A stretch of 64,000 nt of DNA from Allobosea psychrotolerans (GCF_002917105.1 NZ_PQFZ01000005.1:115834-179833), one strand, 5' to 3'; positions 31,946 through 41,526 are shown, counted from the first letter of the stretch. Notes: a model not told the origin generated them from the letters alone. Made by a program: numbers and translations.

Positions 31946-34333
31946 CTACGCCGCTGGGCCGGCTCCCGCCCCTCCGGACCGGATCGCCCGCCAGACGGCC
32001 TGGGGCGTCGCCGGCATGTCGAGATGGGTGACGCCATGGGGCGCCAGCGCATCGACGACCGCGTTCATCACCGAGGGCAAGGAGCCCGCGCACCCCGCCT
32101 CCCCGCAGCCCTTGGCGCCGACCCGGTTGTTCTGCGTCGGCACGCCCTGGCTGACGAAGGAGAAGAACGGCACATCCGCCGCCCGCGGCAAGGCATAGTC
32201 CATATAGGAGCCGCTCATCAGCTGGCCGCTCTCGTCATAGACGGTGCGCTCGAACAGGGCCTGGCCGATGCCCTGGACGACGCCGCCATGGAGCTGGCCC
32301 TCGACGATCATCGGGTTCACCACCGTGCCGAAATCATTGACCATGACATAGCGCGCGATCGCGACCTGCCCGGTCTCAGGATCGATCTCGACCTCGGCGA
32401 TATGGCAGCCATTGGGATAGGCCGAAGGCGCGGATTTGAAGACATGGTCGACATCGAGCGACTGCGGCAGTCCAGGCGCGAGCGCCGTGCCGGCCCGCAG
32501 CCGCGCCGCCAGTTCCATGATGCCGATCGCGCGGTCGGTGCCGACGACGCTGAACTGGCCGGCGGCAAAGGCGATATCGGCGCTATCAGCCTCCAGGACA
32601 TGGCCGGCGACGAGCTTGCCCTTTTCGATGACGAGATCGCTCGCCTCGAGGATCGCCGAGCCGCTCGCCATCAGCGATTTCGAGCCGCCTGTGCCGCCAC
32701 CCGCGATCAGCCGGTCGCTGTCGCCCTGCACGAGCTTGATCTTGTCGAAGGGCACGCCGAGCTGGCTGGTGAGCAATTGGGCGAAGGGCGTCCAATGGCC
32801 CTGGCCGTAATCCAGAGTGCCGGTGACGATGGTCACGCTGCCATCCGGCTCGAAATGGATGCCGCCCATTTCATTGCTGGGTGGCGCCGTGACCTCGAGA
32901 TAGCAGCCGATGCCGCGCCCGCGCAGCAGCCCGGCCTTCTGGCTCTTCTTCAATCGCCCGGCATAGCCCTTCCAATCGGCGGCTTCGAGCGCCCGCTCGA
33001 ACAGCGCCGGGAAATCGCCGCTGTCATAGACCGTGCCCACCGGCGTCGCCCAGGGTAGCTTCGCGGGCTGGACCAGATTGCGCCGGCGCAAACTCGCCCT
33101 GTCGATCCCCATGCCACGCGCGGCCTTATCGATCAGCCGCTCCATCAGGTAGTTGCCTTCCGGACGGCCGGCGCCACGATAGGCGCCGATCGGGGCCGTG
33201 TTGGTCACCGCGCAACGCGTCTTAACCTCGACGAGCGGGGTCTGGTACATGCCGACCGAGTTCTTGCCGATATTCAGCGTCGCCATCAGCGGCCCGGCCG
33301 GCGTGACATAGGCGCCCATATTCGCCACCCCGGTGAAGCGCGTGGCGAGGAAGCGCCCGCGCGCGTCCAGCGCCAATTCGGCCTCGAAGACCATATCGCG
33401 GCCATGATGATCCGAGACGAAGCTCTCCGAGCGCTGATCGGTCCATCTGACCGGCCGCTTCAGCATGCGCGCCGCGTGCAGCAGCACGACATATTCTGGG
33501 AACACGGCGGCCTTCATGCCGAAGGAGCCGCCGACATGGCCGGTGACCAGGCGCATCTGCGCAGGCTTCACACCCATCGCCGCGGCCAAATTGTTGCGCA
33601 TGCCGAAGGCGCCCTGGCTCGGCGCATGCAGCGTGTAGCGCTTCGATTTGCCGTCAAAACTCGCAATCGCGGCGCGCGGCTCGATCGGGTTGACGACGAC
33701 GCGGTTGTTGACGATCCGTAACCGGGCGACATGCGCGGCATCAGTGAAGGCGGCTGCGACCTTGGCGGCGTCGCCGGAGTGGAAATCGACGATCAGATTG
33801 CCGGTGACGTCGTCATAGAGCTGCGGAGCCCCAGGCCTGAGCGCCGCCTCGGCATCCGTCACGGCGGGCAGGATGTCGATGTCGAGCCTGACCATCTCCG
33901 CAGCGTCGCGGGCCTGCTCGGCGCTGCGCGCGACGACGAGCGCGACGGGGTCGCCGACGAAGCGGACCTTGCCTTGCGCCAGCGCCGCGCGCCCGGGCTT
34001 TCGCATCGTGGTCCCATCGCGGGCGGGTATATCGACCACCGTCAGGATGGCGTTGTAGCCGTGCCCGTCGAGGTCGGCTGCGGTATAGACCGCGACGACG
34101 CCCTTCATCGCGCGCGCCTCTGCCGTATCCACCGCCTTCAGATCGCCATGCGCGTGCGGGCTGCGCACGAAGGCCGCAAAGAGCTGCCGCTCGACGCTGA
34201 GATCGTCGGTATAGCGCCCCTGCCCCTGCACCAGGATCGCGTCCTCCCGGCGCGGCACGCGCTGGCCGATCTCGACCGAAGCCGCGGCAGAGCTACCAAG
34301 GGAAACGTCAGCAGGAGAAACGCGAGAGTTCAT
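31946..34333 (-). CDS. Xanthine-dehydrogenase-family molybdopterin-binding large subunit
   Basis: The 795-residue protein starts at MNSRVSPADVSLGSS, with GQRVPRREDAILVQGQGRYT next, the standard beginning of CoxL-like subunits. The cofactor and active-site motifs include GHVGGSFGMKAAVFPEYV, AYRGAGRPEGNYLMERLID and GAKGCGEAGCAGSLPSV. The AYRGAGR loop (rather than AYRCSFR) marks it as a form II or general aldehyde/xanthine-type hydroxylase, not a form I CO dehydrogenase. A medium FAD subunit and an Fe-S subunit would normally sit beside it, but none is in the window. An upstream extension to 34789 is a shadow. Confidence 0.92.
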   Translation of the reverse strand: MNSRVSPADVSLGSSAAASVEIGQRVPRREDAILVQGQGRYTDDLSVERQLFAAFVRSPHAHGDLKAVDTAEARAMKGVVAVYTAADLDGHGYNAILTVVDIPARDGTTMRKPGRAALAQGKVRFVGDPVALVVARSAEQARDAAEMVRLDIDILPAVTDAEAALRPGAPQLYDDVTGNLIVDFHSGDAAKVAAAFTDAAHVARLRIVNNRVVVNPIEPRAAIASFDGKSKRYTLHAPSQGAFGMRNNLAAAMGVKPAQMRLVTGHVGGSFGMKAAVFPEYVVLLHAARMLKRPVRWTDQRSESFVSDHHGRDMVFEAELALDARGRFLATRFTGVANMGAYVTPAGPLMATLNIGKNSVGMYQTPLVEVKTRCAVTNTAPIGAYRGAGRPEGNYLMERLIDKAARGMGIDRASLRRRNLVQPAKLPWATPVGTVYDSGDFPALFERALEAADWKGYAGRLKKSQKAGLLRGRGIGCYLEVTAPPSNEMGGIHFEPDGSVTIVTGTLDYGQGHWTPFAQLLTSQLGVPFDKIKLVQGDSDRLIAGGGTGGSKSLMASGSAILEASDLVIEKGKLVAGHVLEADSADIAFAAGQFSVVGTDRAIGIMELAARLRAGTALAPGLPQSLDVDHVFKSAPSAYPNGCHIAEVEIDPETGQVAIARYVMVNDFGTVVNPMIVEGQLHGGVVQGIGQALFERTVYDESGQLMSGSYMDYALPRAADVPFFSFVSQGVPTQNNRVGAKGCGEAGCAGSLPSVMNAVVDALAPHGVTHLDMPATPQAVWRAIRSGGAGAGPAA

Positions 34334-34478
34334 CAGGCACCGGCCATGGGAGGACAGGAGAGATGGGTGAACGGGGAGGAAAGCTCCACCTCCTTGATAG
34401 GGCGGGAACTGGACCCGCTGAAAGAGCGCGTGATGCAGCCCCGCCAAGCGCCCAGCGGTTGCGAAACGCGCTGAGCAT

Positions 34479-34532
34479 GCCAAACTCACGGACTGAGCCA
34501 AACTCACAGACCTTGCCGAACTCACAGGCTGA
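34479..34532. repeat. 18-bp tandem repeat, three copies
   Basis: The unit GCCAAACTCACGGACTGA is followed by GCCAAACTCACAGACCTT and GCCGAACTCACAGGCTGA in the gap before the gene at 34641. It lies in the 307-bp gap between the divergent hydroxylase (34333) and TIM-barrel/cupin (34641) genes. The rest of the gap shows no gene. Confidence 0.7.
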
Positions 34533-34640
34533 ACCGGCCTGCCGACAAAGGCACGCTGGTGAAGGCCTGCTCGCGACGGCGGGCTCGCAATGGCTTGGCG
34601 GTTGGCTGCCCCGCAACTGGGCGAACGGAACAGGTGTCTG

Positions 34641-35693
34641 ATGGGCCTTCGCTTCATTTTCATGCTCACACGCAACGACCGCACGGTCAGCGATGCGATG
34701 GAGCAGCTTGGGATCGCGCTGGCGCTCGGCGTCCGGCATATCGGCTTCAAGGATATCGGCCTTCCGCTCGACCGGCTGAAGGAACTCAAGACAGCGATCA
34801 GGGCGGGCGGCGCGACCTCCTATCTCGAGGTGGTTTCGCTCGATCGCGACAGCGAGATCGCATCGGCGAAAGCCGCCGTCGAGATCGGCATCGACATTCT
34901 GCTCGGCGGCACCAGGGTCGACGAGGTGCTGCCGATCCTTGCCGGCACGACGATCCAGTACTGCCCGTTCCCAGGCAGGATTTCCGGGCATCCCAGCGTT
35001 CTCGAGGGGACGATCGACGAGATCGTCGCCAGCGCGCGGGCGCTTGCCGCGCGCGATGGCGTGCACGGGCTCGATCTCCTGGCCTATCGCTCGCATGAGA
35101 ACGTGCCGGCGCTGATCGCGGCCGTCTGTGGCGCAGTGTCCAAGCCCGTCTATGTGGCGGGATCGATCGACACGCCGGGCCAGATCGCCGCGCTGAAGCA
35201 GGCCGGGGCGGCCGGCTTCACCATCGGCACGGCCGCGCTGGACGGGAAGTACCCAGCCGACGGCACGGATGTGCCGCGCCAGCTGGCGACGATCATCCGC
35301 GATGTCGCGAAGCTCAACCGGCACATCTCGCCGTTTCACAAGGATAATCTGACGCACGCTTTCGGACGCTTTTCCGAGAGGCGATTTTCCGACGCCTGGC
35401 CCCCTCGCCTCGCCGCTTCGGTCAATAATCCGCGGATCAAGCTGGCGAGGCTCGAGGGCGAGTCCGGCTGGCATTTCAACAGCCGGGAGGACGAGGTCTT
35501 CTTCGTCCATAAGGGCCGGCTCTTGATGAAGTTCCGCGACCGCGACGAGGTGATCGAGGAAGGCGAGTTCATCCTCGTGCCGCGCGGCGTCGAGCGCTGC
35601 CCGACCGCGCTGGAAAAGCTCTGCGAGGTCGTCATGCTCGAGATCGACGCGACGCGCCGCGACAGCCAAGGCGGCAAGGAACAACGCGCCTGA
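34641..35693 (+). CDS. TIM-barrel protein fused to a cupin domain
   Basis: The 350-residue protein starts MGLRFIFMLTRNDRTVSDAM. Residues 1-225 look like a (beta/alpha)8 barrel with a phosphate-binding end, VAGSIDTPGQIAALKQAGAA then FTIGTAALDG. Residues 230-345 are a cupin (KLARLEGESGWHFNSREDEV, then FFVHKGRLLMKFRDRD, VLVPRGVE-like RGVERCP), the two-His/Glu metal-binding type with H-x(n)-E. I do not recognise the barrel family by name. It is divergent from the molybdenum hydroxylase large subunit. The fusion of the two domains is continuous in one frame. Confidence 0.72.
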   Translation: MGLRFIFMLTRNDRTVSDAMEQLGIALALGVRHIGFKDIGLPLDRLKELKTAIRAGGATSYLEVVSLDRDSEIASAKAAVEIGIDILLGGTRVDEVLPILAGTTIQYCPFPGRISGHPSVLEGTIDEIVASARALAARDGVHGLDLLAYRSHENVPALIAAVCGAVSKPVYVAGSIDTPGQIAALKQAGAAGFTIGTAALDGKYPADGTDVPRQLATIIRDVAKLNRHISPFHKDNLTHAFGRFSERRFSDAWPPRLAASVNNPRIKLARLEGESGWHFNSREDEVFFVHKGRLLMKFRDRDEVIEEGEFILVPRGVERCPTALEKLCEVVMLEIDATRRDSQGGKEQRA

Positions 35694-35781
35694 CGCTTGC
35701 GCCCGGGCGCAGACCTCAGATCAGTTTCTGATTCAACTGGATCAGGAACTGATTCAGTTGTTTATCATAATGCCTTGTTTT

Positions 35782-35800
35782 AACGTGATTTCTTCACGTT
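35782..35800 (+). terminator. Possible terminator after the TIM-barrel/cupin gene
   Basis: AACGTGA (35782-35788) and TCACGTT (35794-35800) form a 7-bp stem with loop TTTCT in an AT-rich patch, 88 bp after the stop codon. The preceding stretch has repeated CTGATTCA units. No T-run follows. Confidence 0.4.
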
Positions 35801-35974
35801 AGTCAGTGTCCACGTCGCTCGAAGCCGCTCCAAGGCATTGCGCGAAAAACGGGGCATCGGTTCTTTGCATGGGCAATGCCTCAACTCCTGGTACGGATCA
35901 CGCCCTGAGCGGCTGACGATCTCTTGAAGTCGCCGAGCTTCCGCGGGCCGCTCGCATATGGCAATCATCGCCCC

Positions 35975-36328
35975 ATGAAGCTCCGGCTCCTCGCGCATTG
36001 TCTGGTTCTGGCCCTGTTCGTCACGGCCAGCGTCCTGACGGCTTTCGTCAGCCCGGCCAAGGCCGGCTATGGCCGCGTGGAGGTCGAAGCGGCGATACCG
36101 ATGGCGGTCGACATGCCGTGCTGCCCGCCCGATCAAGCTGGGTCGCTGGACTGCAAGACAAACTGTCCGGCATTGACCTTCTGCCTGGCCAAATGCTTTG
36201 CCAGCGAGCCGATGACGGCTTTTGCCACGCTCGCCCAACCGATCATCGTCGCGCTTGGAATGACGGGCGACGATGCCGCCCAGGCCTCGCGGCCGTTCGA
36301 GCCGCCGGCACGACCTCCTCGAACCTGA
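35975..36328 (+). CDS. Cys-rich exported protein of the efflux locus
   Basis: The 117-residue protein starts MKLRLLAHCLVLALFVTASV with a Sec signal ending at about residue 30 (PAKA). The mature part has a Cys cluster, MPCCPPDQAGSLDCKTNCPA followed by FCLAKC (seven Cys near residues 48-75), likely to form disulfides or bind metal. A later hydrophobic stretch (AQPIIVALGM) lies near 86-96. I recognise no named family. It precedes the FixH-like and RND efflux genes, so a periplasmic metal-sensing or binding role is an inference. Confidence 0.68.
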   Translation: MKLRLLAHCLVLALFVTASVLTAFVSPAKAGYGRVEVEAAIPMAVDMPCCPPDQAGSLDCKTNCPALTFCLAKCFASEPMTAFATLAQPIIVALGMTGDDAAQASRPFEPPARPPRT

Positions 36329-36456
36329 GACATCGCCGGCGCCAGCGCGTCGGCTTCGACCGCACGGAAGCTCTGGGCGGTCGATGAACTGTGGCTCGCG
36401 CCACGTTCAGGGCCGCGCGCACGCGCGGCGGTCCGATTCCACTCAGGACTTCGAAC

Positions 36457-36855
36457 ATGACCATCATTCGCATTTTGCGCGCGCTCGCCGCTGCGCTTCC
36501 GATCGCCGCCGTTGCGGTGCCAGCTCTGGCGGACATCAAGGATTATGAATTCCGGCTCGCGCAGAACGAGCTCAAGCAGGGGAACGGCGTCGTCGTCACT
36601 GTCCAGCTCATCGACAAGCGCTCGGGCAAGCCTGTCCCGGACGCCGTGATCTTCGCCCAGCGCATCGACATGGCGCCGGACGGCATGGAGATGATGGCGT
36701 CGCCGATCGAGGTGATGCCGTCGACCGAGCCCGGCACCTACCGCTTCAAGACCAACCTCACCATGGCGGGAGGCTGGCGCCTTTCGCTCGGCGCCAAGAT
36801 CCAGGGCGAGACGGGCACACTCGAGAACAAGCTGACCCTCAAGGCCGTGCCATGA
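36457..36855 (+). CDS. FixH/YtkA-like periplasmic protein
   Basis: The 132-residue protein starts MTIIRILRALAAALPIAAVA with a signal peptide ending at ADI near residue 25. The mature beta-sandwich (VVVTVQLIDKRSGKPVPDAV, then PGTYRFKTNLTMAGGWRL) is the FixH/YtkA-like domain, often found beside Cu/Ag efflux systems. Met residues in IDMAPDGMEMMA might bind copper. Its stop overlaps the start of the adaptor gene by 4 bp (ATGA), so translation is coupled. Confidence 0.8.
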   Translation: MTIIRILRALAAALPIAAVAVPALADIKDYEFRLAQNELKQGNGVVVTVQLIDKRSGKPVPDAVIFAQRIDMAPDGMEMMASPIEVMPSTEPGTYRFKTNLTMAGGWRLSLGAKIQGETGTLENKLTLKAVP

Positions 36856-38282
36856 ACCGCATTGCCCTCTCAGGCCTCGCCCTCACTGTTGCCATGGCGG
36901 CGGGGGGCGCAGGCTATTGGGCGGGGCACCGGGGTGTTCCGGTGCCTGGCCTCAGCGAATGGCGCAGTGGCGAAGGAACGCGCGTAGCCGGGGAGCCTGC
37001 CGCGACGGGTGCGGTGATCTACTATCAGGACCCCGACGGGAAGCCGCTCTATTCGGCAGAGCCGCGCCGAACGGAAGATGGCAGGGCGTACCGGGCCGTC
37101 CGCGCCAGCCAGGACATCAGCTTCGACGAGCCGACAACGGCGCAGGCCGCCAAGGCGAATGGCGAGCGGAATCTGCTCTATTACCGCAACCCGATGGGGC
37201 TGCCCGACACCTCGCTTGTGCCGAAAAAGGACGCGATGGGGATGGATTACCTCCCCGTCTATGCCGGCGAGGATGTCGACGAGACAGTCATCAAGCTCTC
37301 GCCGGGGCGCATCCAGCGCAGCGGCGTCCGCTCGGAGCGCGTCGGCCGCCAGCTCATCACGCGGCCGATCCGGGTACCAGGCACGGTGCAGCTCGACGAG
37401 CGCCGCATCGCCGTCGTCGCGACGCGTTCGGATGCCTTCATCCAGGAGGTCGCAGCCGTCACGACCGGCGATCATGTCGCCAAGGGCGATCGGCTGGTCA
37501 GGATCTATTCGCCCGAGATCACGGCGGCGGGTGCGCAGTTCTTGACCGAACTCAATGCGGCCGCGCGTGGCGTCCCGGAAGGTGGGGCAAGGCAGCGGCT
37601 GGAGAACCTCGGCGTGCCGCCCGAGATCGTCGCCGAGATCCAGCGTAGCCGGAAGGTGCCGCTGACGATCAACTGGTCTGCTCCACGCGACGGCATCGTG
37701 CTGGAGCGAAACGTCGTCGTCGGCATGAAGACGACGGCCGGCGACAGCCTGTTTCGCCTCGCCGACCTCTCGACCATCTGGGTCATTGCCGATGTTCCCG
37801 AAGGCGATCTCGCTGCTATCCGCATCGGCGCGCCAGCGACGATCCGGCTGCGCGGGCGGCCCGGAACCGTCTTCGAGGGCAAGGTCGGCCTGATCTATCC
37901 GCAGGTCGCGGAGGCGACACGCACCACCAAAATCCGCATCGAGCTCGCCAACCGCGAGGGCATGCTGCTGCCAAACATGTATGCCGATGTCGAGATCGGC
38001 TCCGGCGATGCAGCCCCGGCACTCGCTGTCCTCGACAGCGCGGTGATCGATACCGGGACGCGCCGCATCGTCATCCTCGACCGCGGCGAAGGCCGCTTCG
38101 AGCCGCGCGAGGTCAAGCTCGGCCAGCGCGGCGACGGCATGGTCGCGATCAGCGAGGGCATTGCGGAGGGCGACCGTGTCGTCGTCTCCGCCAATTTCCT
38201 GATCGATGCCGAAAGCAATCTCAAGGCGGCGCTGAGCGGGCTCAGGCCCACGGAGACCAAGCCTTTCGAGGTCAAGCCATGA
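36852..38282 (+). CDS. RND efflux periplasmic adaptor, CusB-like
   Basis: The 476-residue membrane-fusion protein has an N-terminal hydrophobic anchor (SGLALTVAMAAGGAGYWAG). Two motifs like heavy-metal-binding modules follow (YYQDPDGKPLY near 55, YYRNPMGLPDTSLVPKKDAMG near 105), but without the usual CPMH/CGM Cys residues. The lipoyl/barrel-sandwich and beta-barrel domains come next (RIYSPEITAAGAQFLTEL; TTAGDSLFRLADLSTIWVIA). It should couple the inner-membrane pump to an outer-membrane channel. Start and stop overlap neighbours by 4 bp on both sides. Confidence 0.9.
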   Translation: MNRIALSGLALTVAMAAGGAGYWAGHRGVPVPGLSEWRSGEGTRVAGEPAATGAVIYYQDPDGKPLYSAEPRRTEDGRAYRAVRASQDISFDEPTTAQAAKANGERNLLYYRNPMGLPDTSLVPKKDAMGMDYLPVYAGEDVDETVIKLSPGRIQRSGVRSERVGRQLITRPIRVPGTVQLDERRIAVVATRSDAFIQEVAAVTTGDHVAKGDRLVRIYSPEITAAGAQFLTELNAAARGVPEGGARQRLENLGVPPEIVAEIQRSRKVPLTINWSAPRDGIVLERNVVVGMKTTAGDSLFRLADLSTIWVIADVPEGDLAAIRIGAPATIRLRGRPGTVFEGKVGLIYPQVAEATRTTKIRIELANREGMLLPNMYADVEIGSGDAAPALAVLDSAVIDTGTRRIVILDRGEGRFEPREVKLGQRGDGMVAISEGIAEGDRVVVSANFLIDAESNLKAALSGLRPTETKPFEVKP

Positions 38283-41200
38283 TCGCCCGCCTGATCGCCT
38301 GGTCGGCGCGCAACCTCGTCCTCGTCTTTGTCGGCACCGCGTTTGCGGTCGCGGCCGGGGTCCATGCGGTGAAGACGCTGCCGCTCGACGCCATTCCCGA
38401 TCTCTCCGACGTCCAGGTCATCGTCTACACGGAGTATCCCGGCCAGGCGCCGCAGGTGATCGAGGATCAGGTCACCTATCCGCTGACGACCTCGATGCTG
38501 ACGGTGCCGAAAGCCCGCGTCGTGCGCGGCTTCTCCTTCTTCGGCGTCTCCTTCGTCTATGTCATCTTCGAGGACGGCACCGACCCCTATTGGGCGCGCT
38601 CGCGCGTGCTCGAATATCTCAACGCGGCGGCCCGCCGCCTGCCGACCGGCGTCACGCCCACCCTGGGGCCGGACGCGACCGGCGTCGGCTGGGTCTATCA
38701 ATACGCCGTCATCGCCAAGGAGATGACGCTGGCCGAACTGCGCTCGACGCAGGATTGGGTGGTGCGCTTCGCCGCCTCGCGGGCGGAGGGCGTGGCGGAG
38801 GTCGCCAGCGTAGGCGGCTTCGTCAAGCAATATTCCATCGTGGTCGACCCGGTGCGGCTGCGAGCCCAGGGCGTCTCGCTGGCTGCGCTGCGCGAGGCCG
38901 TCAGCAACAGCAATAGGGATGTCGGCGGACGCACCGTCGAACTCGCCGAGTTCGAATTCATGGTGCGCGGGCGCGGCTATCTGCAATCGATCGCCGATAT
39001 CGAGAACATCGTGCTCAGGAGCGAGCGCGGCGCGCCACTTCGCCTCTCAGATGTCGCGCGCGTCGAACTCGGCCCCGACGAGCGGCGCGGTATCACCGAG
39101 CTCAATGGCGAGGGCGAGGTCGTCAGCGGCATCGTGCTGCAGCGCTTCGGCGCCAACGCGCTCAGCGTGATCGGGCGCGTCAAGGAGCGCCTTGCCGAGA
39201 TCGCACCTGGCCTACCGGGAGGCACTGAGATCGTGCCGGTCTATGATCGCTCGCAGCTGATCGAGCGGGCAATCACGACGTTGAAGGGCACGCTGATCGA
39301 GGAGAGTCTCATCGTCGCGCTGGTCTGCGTCGTCTTCCTGCTGCATCTGCGCAGCGCCCTGGTGGCGATCCTGATGCTGCCGGTCGGCATCCTGATGGCG
39401 TTCGCGGCGATGAAGACGCTGGGCCTGGGCTCCAACATCATGAGCCTGGGCGGCATCGCGATCGCGGTCGGGGCCATGATCGACGCCACGATCGTCATGA
39501 TCGAGAACGCGCACAAGCATCTCGAACGCAGCCCTCCGGACAAGCCGCGCGTCGAGATCCTGATCGCGGCGGCAAGCGAGGTCGGGCCGGCGCTGTTCTT
39601 CAGCCTGCTCGTCATCACCGTCTCTTTCCTGCCGATCTTCACGCTGGAAGCGGAGGAAGGCCGGCTGTTCGGGCCGCTTGCCTATACCAAGACCTTCGCC
39701 ATGGCGGCTGCCGCCTGGCTCTCGGTGACGCTGGTACCGGCGCTGATGGTCGTCTTCGTCAGGGGCAGGATCATTCCCGAGCGCAGGAACCCGATCAATC
39801 GGGTGCTGATCGCGCTCTATCGCCCACTCATCCGTGGCGTGCTTGGGGCCAAGACCCTGACGATCCTGCTGGCGCTCGCCGCGCTCGGCATCAGCCTCTG
39901 GCCGGCACGGCAGCTCGGCTCGGAGTTCATGCCGACGCTGAACGAGGGCACGCTGATGTATATGCCGACGACCTTGCCCGGCATCTCCGTGACCAAGGCT
40001 GCGGAATTGCTCCAGACTCAAGATCAGATCATCCGCTCCTTCCCGGAGGTCGCCTCGGTCTACGGCAAGGCCGGCCGGGCCCAGACCGCGACCGACCCGG
40101 CGCCCATCGAGATGTTCGAGACCATCATCAACCTGAAACCCAAAGCCGAATGGCGCGAGGCTGTCACCATCGACGGCCTGAAAGCCGAGATGGACAGGGC
40201 GCTGCAGTTCCCCGGCGTCTCCAATGCCTGGACGCAGCCGATCCGCGCCCGCATCGACATGCTGGCGACCGGCATCCGCACCCCGATCGGCGTCAAGGTC
40301 TTCGGCACCGATCTCGCCCAGATGGAGGGGATCGCGCGCCAGATCGAAACCGTGCTGAAGACGGTGCCGGGCACGAGCAGCGCATATGCCGAACGCGTCA
40401 TCGGCGGCTACTTTCTCGACATCATCCCCGACCGCATCGCGCTTGGGCGCTACGGGCTCTCGGTCGGCGATGTCCAGAACGCGGTCGTGATGGCGATGGC
40501 GGGCGAGACCGTCACGACCATGGTCGAGGGTCGCGAGCGCTACGGCGTCACGATCCGCTATCCGCGGGATTTGCGCTCCGACCCGCAGGTGATCGCGCGC
40601 GAGGTGCAGGTGTCGATACCGGCGGGCGGCAGCGTGCCGCTCGGCGAGGTTGCAAAACTCGAGCGCAAGCGTGGCGCGACCACGATCCGCACCGAGAATG
40701 GCGAGCTTGCGACCTACATCTTCGTCGATATCGCCGGGCGCGATCTCGGCGGCTATGTCGGCGAGGCGCAAGCTGCGATCGCGCAGTCGGTGAAGCTGCC
40801 GTCCGGATACCGCGTCGCCTGGAGCGGGCAGTTCGAATATCTCGAACGGGCCGAGGCGCGGCTGAAGATCGTCGTGCCGCTGACGCTCGCGATCATATTC
40901 CTGCTGCTCTATCTGAATTTCCGCAGGCTGACCGAGACCTTCATCGTCATGCTCTCGCTGCCTTTCGCGCTGGTCGGCGGCGTCTGGCTGCTCTGGTGGC
41001 AGGGCTTCAACCTGTCGGTCGCGGTTGCGGTCGGCTTCATCGCGCTTGCCGGGGTCGCCGCCGAGACCGGCGTCATCATGCTGATCTATCTCGACCATGC
41101 TTTGGCGGAGGTGAAGCTGCGTCGCGCGGCGGAAGGCAGGCCGTTCACGCGAACCGACCTGCACGACGCGATCATGCTGGGCGCGGTCGAGCGCGTGCGA

Positions 41201-41470
41201 CCCAAGATCATGACCGTAGTCGCGATTATGGCGGGCCTCCTGCCGATCCTGTGGAATACCGGCACCGGCTCGGAGGTGATGCAGCGCATCGCGACGCCGA
41301 TGATCGGCGGCATGGTCTCCTCGACCGTGCTGACGCTGCTGGTGATCCCGGCGATCTATGGCCTGGTCAAGGGCTGGGGGCTGCCGAATCTGGACGCCTC
41401 AAGCGCCACCGTCGATGCGCCGGCGCCCACCGGGGCTGGACCGCTTGCACTGCCACAGGAGCTACCGTGA
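38279..41470 (+). CDS. cusA: RND heavy-metal efflux pump, CusA type
   Basis: The 1063-residue pump has the RND layout of 12 helices in two halves with large periplasmic loops. HME-type marks include LPLDAIPDLSDVQVIVYTEY near residue 35, GVRF-like RGFSFFGVSFVYVIF, and GGIAIAVGAMIDATIVMIEN with the helix-4 Asp/Glu. The Met of RIDMLATGIRTPIGVKVFG matches the Cu/Ag-binding Met of CusA. It exports metal ions using the proton gradient. An outer-membrane partner is not in the window. Confidence 0.93.
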   Translation: MIARLIAWSARNLVLVFVGTAFAVAAGVHAVKTLPLDAIPDLSDVQVIVYTEYPGQAPQVIEDQVTYPLTTSMLTVPKARVVRGFSFFGVSFVYVIFEDGTDPYWARSRVLEYLNAAARRLPTGVTPTLGPDATGVGWVYQYAVIAKEMTLAELRSTQDWVVRFAASRAEGVAEVASVGGFVKQYSIVVDPVRLRAQGVSLAALREAVSNSNRDVGGRTVELAEFEFMVRGRGYLQSIADIENIVLRSERGAPLRLSDVARVELGPDERRGITELNGEGEVVSGIVLQRFGANALSVIGRVKERLAEIAPGLPGGTEIVPVYDRSQLIERAITTLKGTLIEESLIVALVCVVFLLHLRSALVAILMLPVGILMAFAAMKTLGLGSNIMSLGGIAIAVGAMIDATIVMIENAHKHLERSPPDKPRVEILIAAASEVGPALFFSLLVITVSFLPIFTLEAEEGRLFGPLAYTKTFAMAAAAWLSVTLVPALMVVFVRGRIIPERRNPINRVLIALYRPLIRGVLGAKTLTILLALAALGISLWPARQLGSEFMPTLNEGTLMYMPTTLPGISVTKAAELLQTQDQIIRSFPEVASVYGKAGRAQTATDPAPIEMFETIINLKPKAEWREAVTIDGLKAEMDRALQFPGVSNAWTQPIRARIDMLATGIRTPIGVKVFGTDLAQMEGIARQIETVLKTVPGTSSAYAERVIGGYFLDIIPDRIALGRYGLSVGDVQNAVVMAMAGETVTTMVEGRERYGVTIRYPRDLRSDPQVIAREVQVSIPAGGSVPLGEVAKLERKRGATTIRTENGELATYIFVDIAGRDLGGYVGEAQAAIAQSVKLPSGYRVAWSGQFEYLERAEARLKIVVPLTLAIIFLLLYLNFRRLTETFIVMLSLPFALVGGVWLLWWQGFNLSVAVAVGFIALAGVAAETGVIMLIYLDHALAEVKLRRAAEGRPFTRTDLHDAIMLGAVERVRPKIMTVVAIMAGLLPILWNTGTGSEVMQRIATPMIGGMVSSTVLTLLVIPAIYGLVKGWGLPNLDASSATVDAPAPTGAGPLALPQELP

Positions 41471-41526
41471 CGGCACCGGGATGATCTTTACACCGGTTGC
41501 CGATATCAGCTCGACGCCATGCCACA

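Noticed and set aside
31946..34333. Form I carbon monoxide dehydrogenase
   Set aside because: The active-site loop reads AYRGAGR, not AYRCSFR, and the two partner subunits are missing.
34334..34789. Upstream extension of the hydroxylase large subunit
   Set aside because: The frame is open but crosses the 18-bp repeat and the start of the divergent gene, and the family N-terminus begins at 34333.
39212..41164. Minus-strand open frame of 650 codons
   Set aside because: It is antisense to cusA, has no domain or ribosome site and has shadow-frame composition.
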